From assembly GCA_026706425.1 (NCBI GenBank), contig JAPOYW010000356.1, positions 1 through 13,465 of the forward strand: 13,465 nucleotides of DNA. Direction: 5' to 3'. Below the pieces are notes generated by a model, which saw only the letters and a program-made list of their open reading frames with translations, did no database searches and was not told the origin of the DNA. Every line of letters begins with the position of its first letter. Positions within the stretch are counted from its first letter, which is position 1. A program made the position numbers and the translations under genes. Below are positions 11,855 to 13,465 of the stretch, in pieces. The DNA comes from Gammaproteobacteria bacterium (GTDB lineage Bacteria; Pseudomonadota; Gammaproteobacteria; Pseudomonadales; Azotimanducaceae).

Positions 11855-13465
11855 AATGCCTCGTCGGTCTGAGGGCCCCGGGCCAATCACAGTAACGGCA
11901 ATCCTGATGGGTACCCGCTCCGGCGGATAGCAGGAGTCGGCGTCGCACACCTGAATTCGCAGTCGGCCCGATAGGTCAAGCTCTCCAGGCCCGGTGCCTT
12001 CTTCGACGGTCAGGCGAGCGCGTATCACGGCGCCATCTTCAAAGACCGGCAGCGGGTCTACGGAGTACCACTCGATTACCTCGGTCGGCTGCGGATAGCT
12101 CACCTGTTCCCACTCGACGCCGTCAACGGAATCGGGGAAGAACGTCGTTGGAATCAACGCGGCGTCCGTGGGCGAGTCCGAGTTTGCGTGGGTGCCGGGA
12201 GCCAGGTCCAACTCGATCTTCAGGAAGGCCTGCGCACCGGCCGGCAACTCCTTGGGATTGGCGGATGTGATCACGCCGGCAAGAGCGGGTTCTGCGTCTT
12301 CCGCTCGCTCCGGGTCCGGTACAACAACGTCCCAAACACCGGCGCTTGCCGCGCTCATCTCGGGCAGGAGCGATTCGATCTGCAGTTCCAGCGTCCTGAC
12401 TCTCGTTCCCGAGATCGGCGGGAGTTTGAGGACTTTCCGGCCCTCCACATCCAGGAGGAAATTCGCGGGCATGCCACGGGCCTGGAACTCGGTCTTTGCA
12501 AACTCCATATCGCTTCTGAGCTGGATGAAATCGAATCCGGTGCCGTTAGCGTAAGGCAGGACGAATTGATCTTCTTCCGGGTGTACGTTGAGCGCAAGAA
12601 TCTCGAACCCCCTTGGGCCGTACTTCTCCAAGGCCTTCTGCAGCTCGGGGTTTTCGCCCCGACAAGGCCCGCAGAACGGGTACCAGAAGTTCAGGAGCAC
12701 GACCTTGCCCTTGAAGTCCGACAGTGACACCCGCTCGCCGTTGTCGTACCGCACAAAGGAATAGTCCTCGATTTGCTCCCCGTCTCCTTCCAGCGTATCC
12801 CTGATCTCGGCCCTAACTGTCTTGCCGTCCTTTCCTAGTTTCTCGGCGTAGACGAGTGTCGCCGCCCGGATCCTGTCAGTTGGCTCCCTCGCCGCCAGCC
12901 GGAGCAGATACTCATAGGCTTCGACGGTCTGACCGGCCCCGTCCAGCGCCCTGGCCCTGGTCTCATGGAAGACATTGGCGTTGACGTAGCGTGGAATCGT
13001 GGTGTCTTCCAGCAACTCCACGGCCTGCTGATGCTGCCCGTCGGCGATCAGTTCGTTGCCCTTCATCACGTTTCGCTGAAAGGACAGCCGGTCGTTCCAG
13101 ATCCCTGCGCTCCAGCCATCCGGTTCTTCGGCTGTTGCCGCAACCATCTTCTCGGCGAGGGCGAGCGCCTTTTCCGGATGCGACTCGGAGTACAGGTCCG
13201 TCAGCACGGTCATTCCGGACGCGGACCAGCTAAAGTCCTCGGGCGCGTAGGTCGTGCGCAGCCGCTCGTACAGTGCGATTTGTTCGTCGCGGGCCTCTGT
13301 TCGGTATGCGAGCCAGTACAGCGCCTGCGCTCCGCGTTCGCTTTCGGGAAACCGTTCAGCAACTTCTAGGGACTTCTCTCGCCCCAACACCGGGTCGGTT
13401 TGGTTCAGTCTTGCCGCGTAGTAGAACGCTTTGTCAGGACTCTCTGGCGCTGTCTCGACCGCCTT
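11849..13465 (-). CDS. TPR-like/thioredoxin (TlpA-type)/DsbD-alpha-like fusion protein, N-terminus outside window
   Basis: 538 codons are visible and the frame is open at the window edge. Residues about 1-225 are helical repeats of TPR type (ERGAQALYWLAYRTEARDE, QQAVELLEDT, ARALDGAGQTVEAYEYLLRL). A TlpA/ResA-like thioredoxin domain covers about 230-370: LSDFKGKVVLLNFWYPFCGPC with active C265-GP-C268 and the cis-Pro loop GMPANFLLD. The last 150 residues resemble the DsbD N-terminal (alpha) domain: YPQPTEVIEWYS and a closing VCDADSCYPPERV with C507 and C512. The family works in periplasmic thiol-disulfide exchange, where DsbD-alpha passes electrons to partners; joining it to a thioredoxin suggests internal relay. 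Signal peptide not visible. The C-terminal IP and stop lie in a palindromic repeat. The GTG at 13390 is not a likely start. Confidence 0.85.
   Translation of the reverse strand, partial: KAVETAPESPDKAFYYAARLNQTDPVLGREKSLEVAERFPESERGAQALYWLAYRTEARDEQIALYERLRTTYAPEDFSWSASGMTVLTDLYSESHPEKALALAEKMVAATAEEPDGWSAGIWNDRLSFQRNVMKGNELIADGQHQQAVELLEDTTIPRYVNANVFHETRARALDGAGQTVEAYEYLLRLAAREPTDRIRAATLVYAEKLGKDGKTVRAEIRDTLEGDGEQIEDYSFVRYDNGERVSLSDFKGKVVLLNFWYPFCGPCRGENPELQKALEKYGPRGFEILALNVHPEEDQFVLPYANGTGFDFIQLRSDMEFAKTEFQARGMPANFLLDVEGRKVLKLPPISGTRVRTLELQIESLLPEMSAASAGVWDVVVPDPERAEDAEPALAGVITSANPKELPAGAQAFLKIELDLAPGTHANSDSPTDAALIPTTFFPDSVDGVEWEQVSYPQPTEVIEWYSVDPLPVFEDGAVIRARLTVEEGTGPGELDLSGRLRIQVCDADSCYPPERVPIRIAVTVIGPGPSDRRGIP

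Noticed and set aside
11456..11872. Plus-strand open frame over the intron remnant
   Set aside because: It is antisense to clear reverse transcriptase motifs and has no family signature.

Overview
The window is GC-rich, densely coded bacterial chromosome. A glutathione-type glyoxalase I-like protein, a remnant of an RND efflux adaptor, a DsbD-alpha/thioredoxin fusion and a YeiH-type transporter suggest an uncultured member of the Pseudomonadota, perhaps a marine or host-associated gammaproteobacterium. The phylum is an inference from protein style; no rRNA or other marker gene is present.

Layout: (1) 2-271, the C-terminal end of a lipase-maturation-factor-like protein, whose stop codon lies inside a short palindromic repeat. 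(2) 306-1999, a two-gene HTH/HipA toxin-antitoxin-like operon behind an AT-rich promoter region with GATAATATC repeats. (3) 1986-3993 on the minus strand, an SGNH hydrolase followed by a crotonase-fold enzyme, probably one operon. (4) 4022-4205, two large inverted repeats and a strong plus-strand terminator: a candidate small RNA or leader. (5) 4302-4721, a glyoxalase I-like VOC protein. (6) 4903-5553, the N-terminal stub of an RND adaptor, then a hairpin with a G-quadruplex-capable loop and non-coding sequence. (7) 5554-6498 (plus) and 6503-7591 (minus), a luciferase-like oxidoreductase and an enolase-superfamily enzyme meeting tail to tail with 4 bp between them. (8) 7705-9307 on the minus strand, a 30-residue membrane microprotein candidate, a YeiH-family exporter and a small four-helix membrane protein. 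(9) 9605-11392, a second crotonase and a second luciferase-like oxidoreductase, the latter preceded by two 16-bp palindromes 21 bp apart. (10) 11468-11764, an internally deleted group II intron remnant and further repeat copies. (11) 11849 to the window end, a TPR-like/thioredoxin/DsbD-alpha fusion cut by the window edge.

The metabolic genes (two flavin/F420 luciferase-like enzymes, two crotonases, one enolase-superfamily enzyme, one SGNH hydrolase) look like an accessory catabolic neighbourhood. They lie on both strands, so they are not one operon. No clear new multi-gene defence or mobile system is visible. The best leads are at DNA/RNA level: the structured 4022-4205 segment, the G-quadruplex hairpin, the tandem palindromes, and the dispersed repeat that supplies the stop codons of two unrelated genes.
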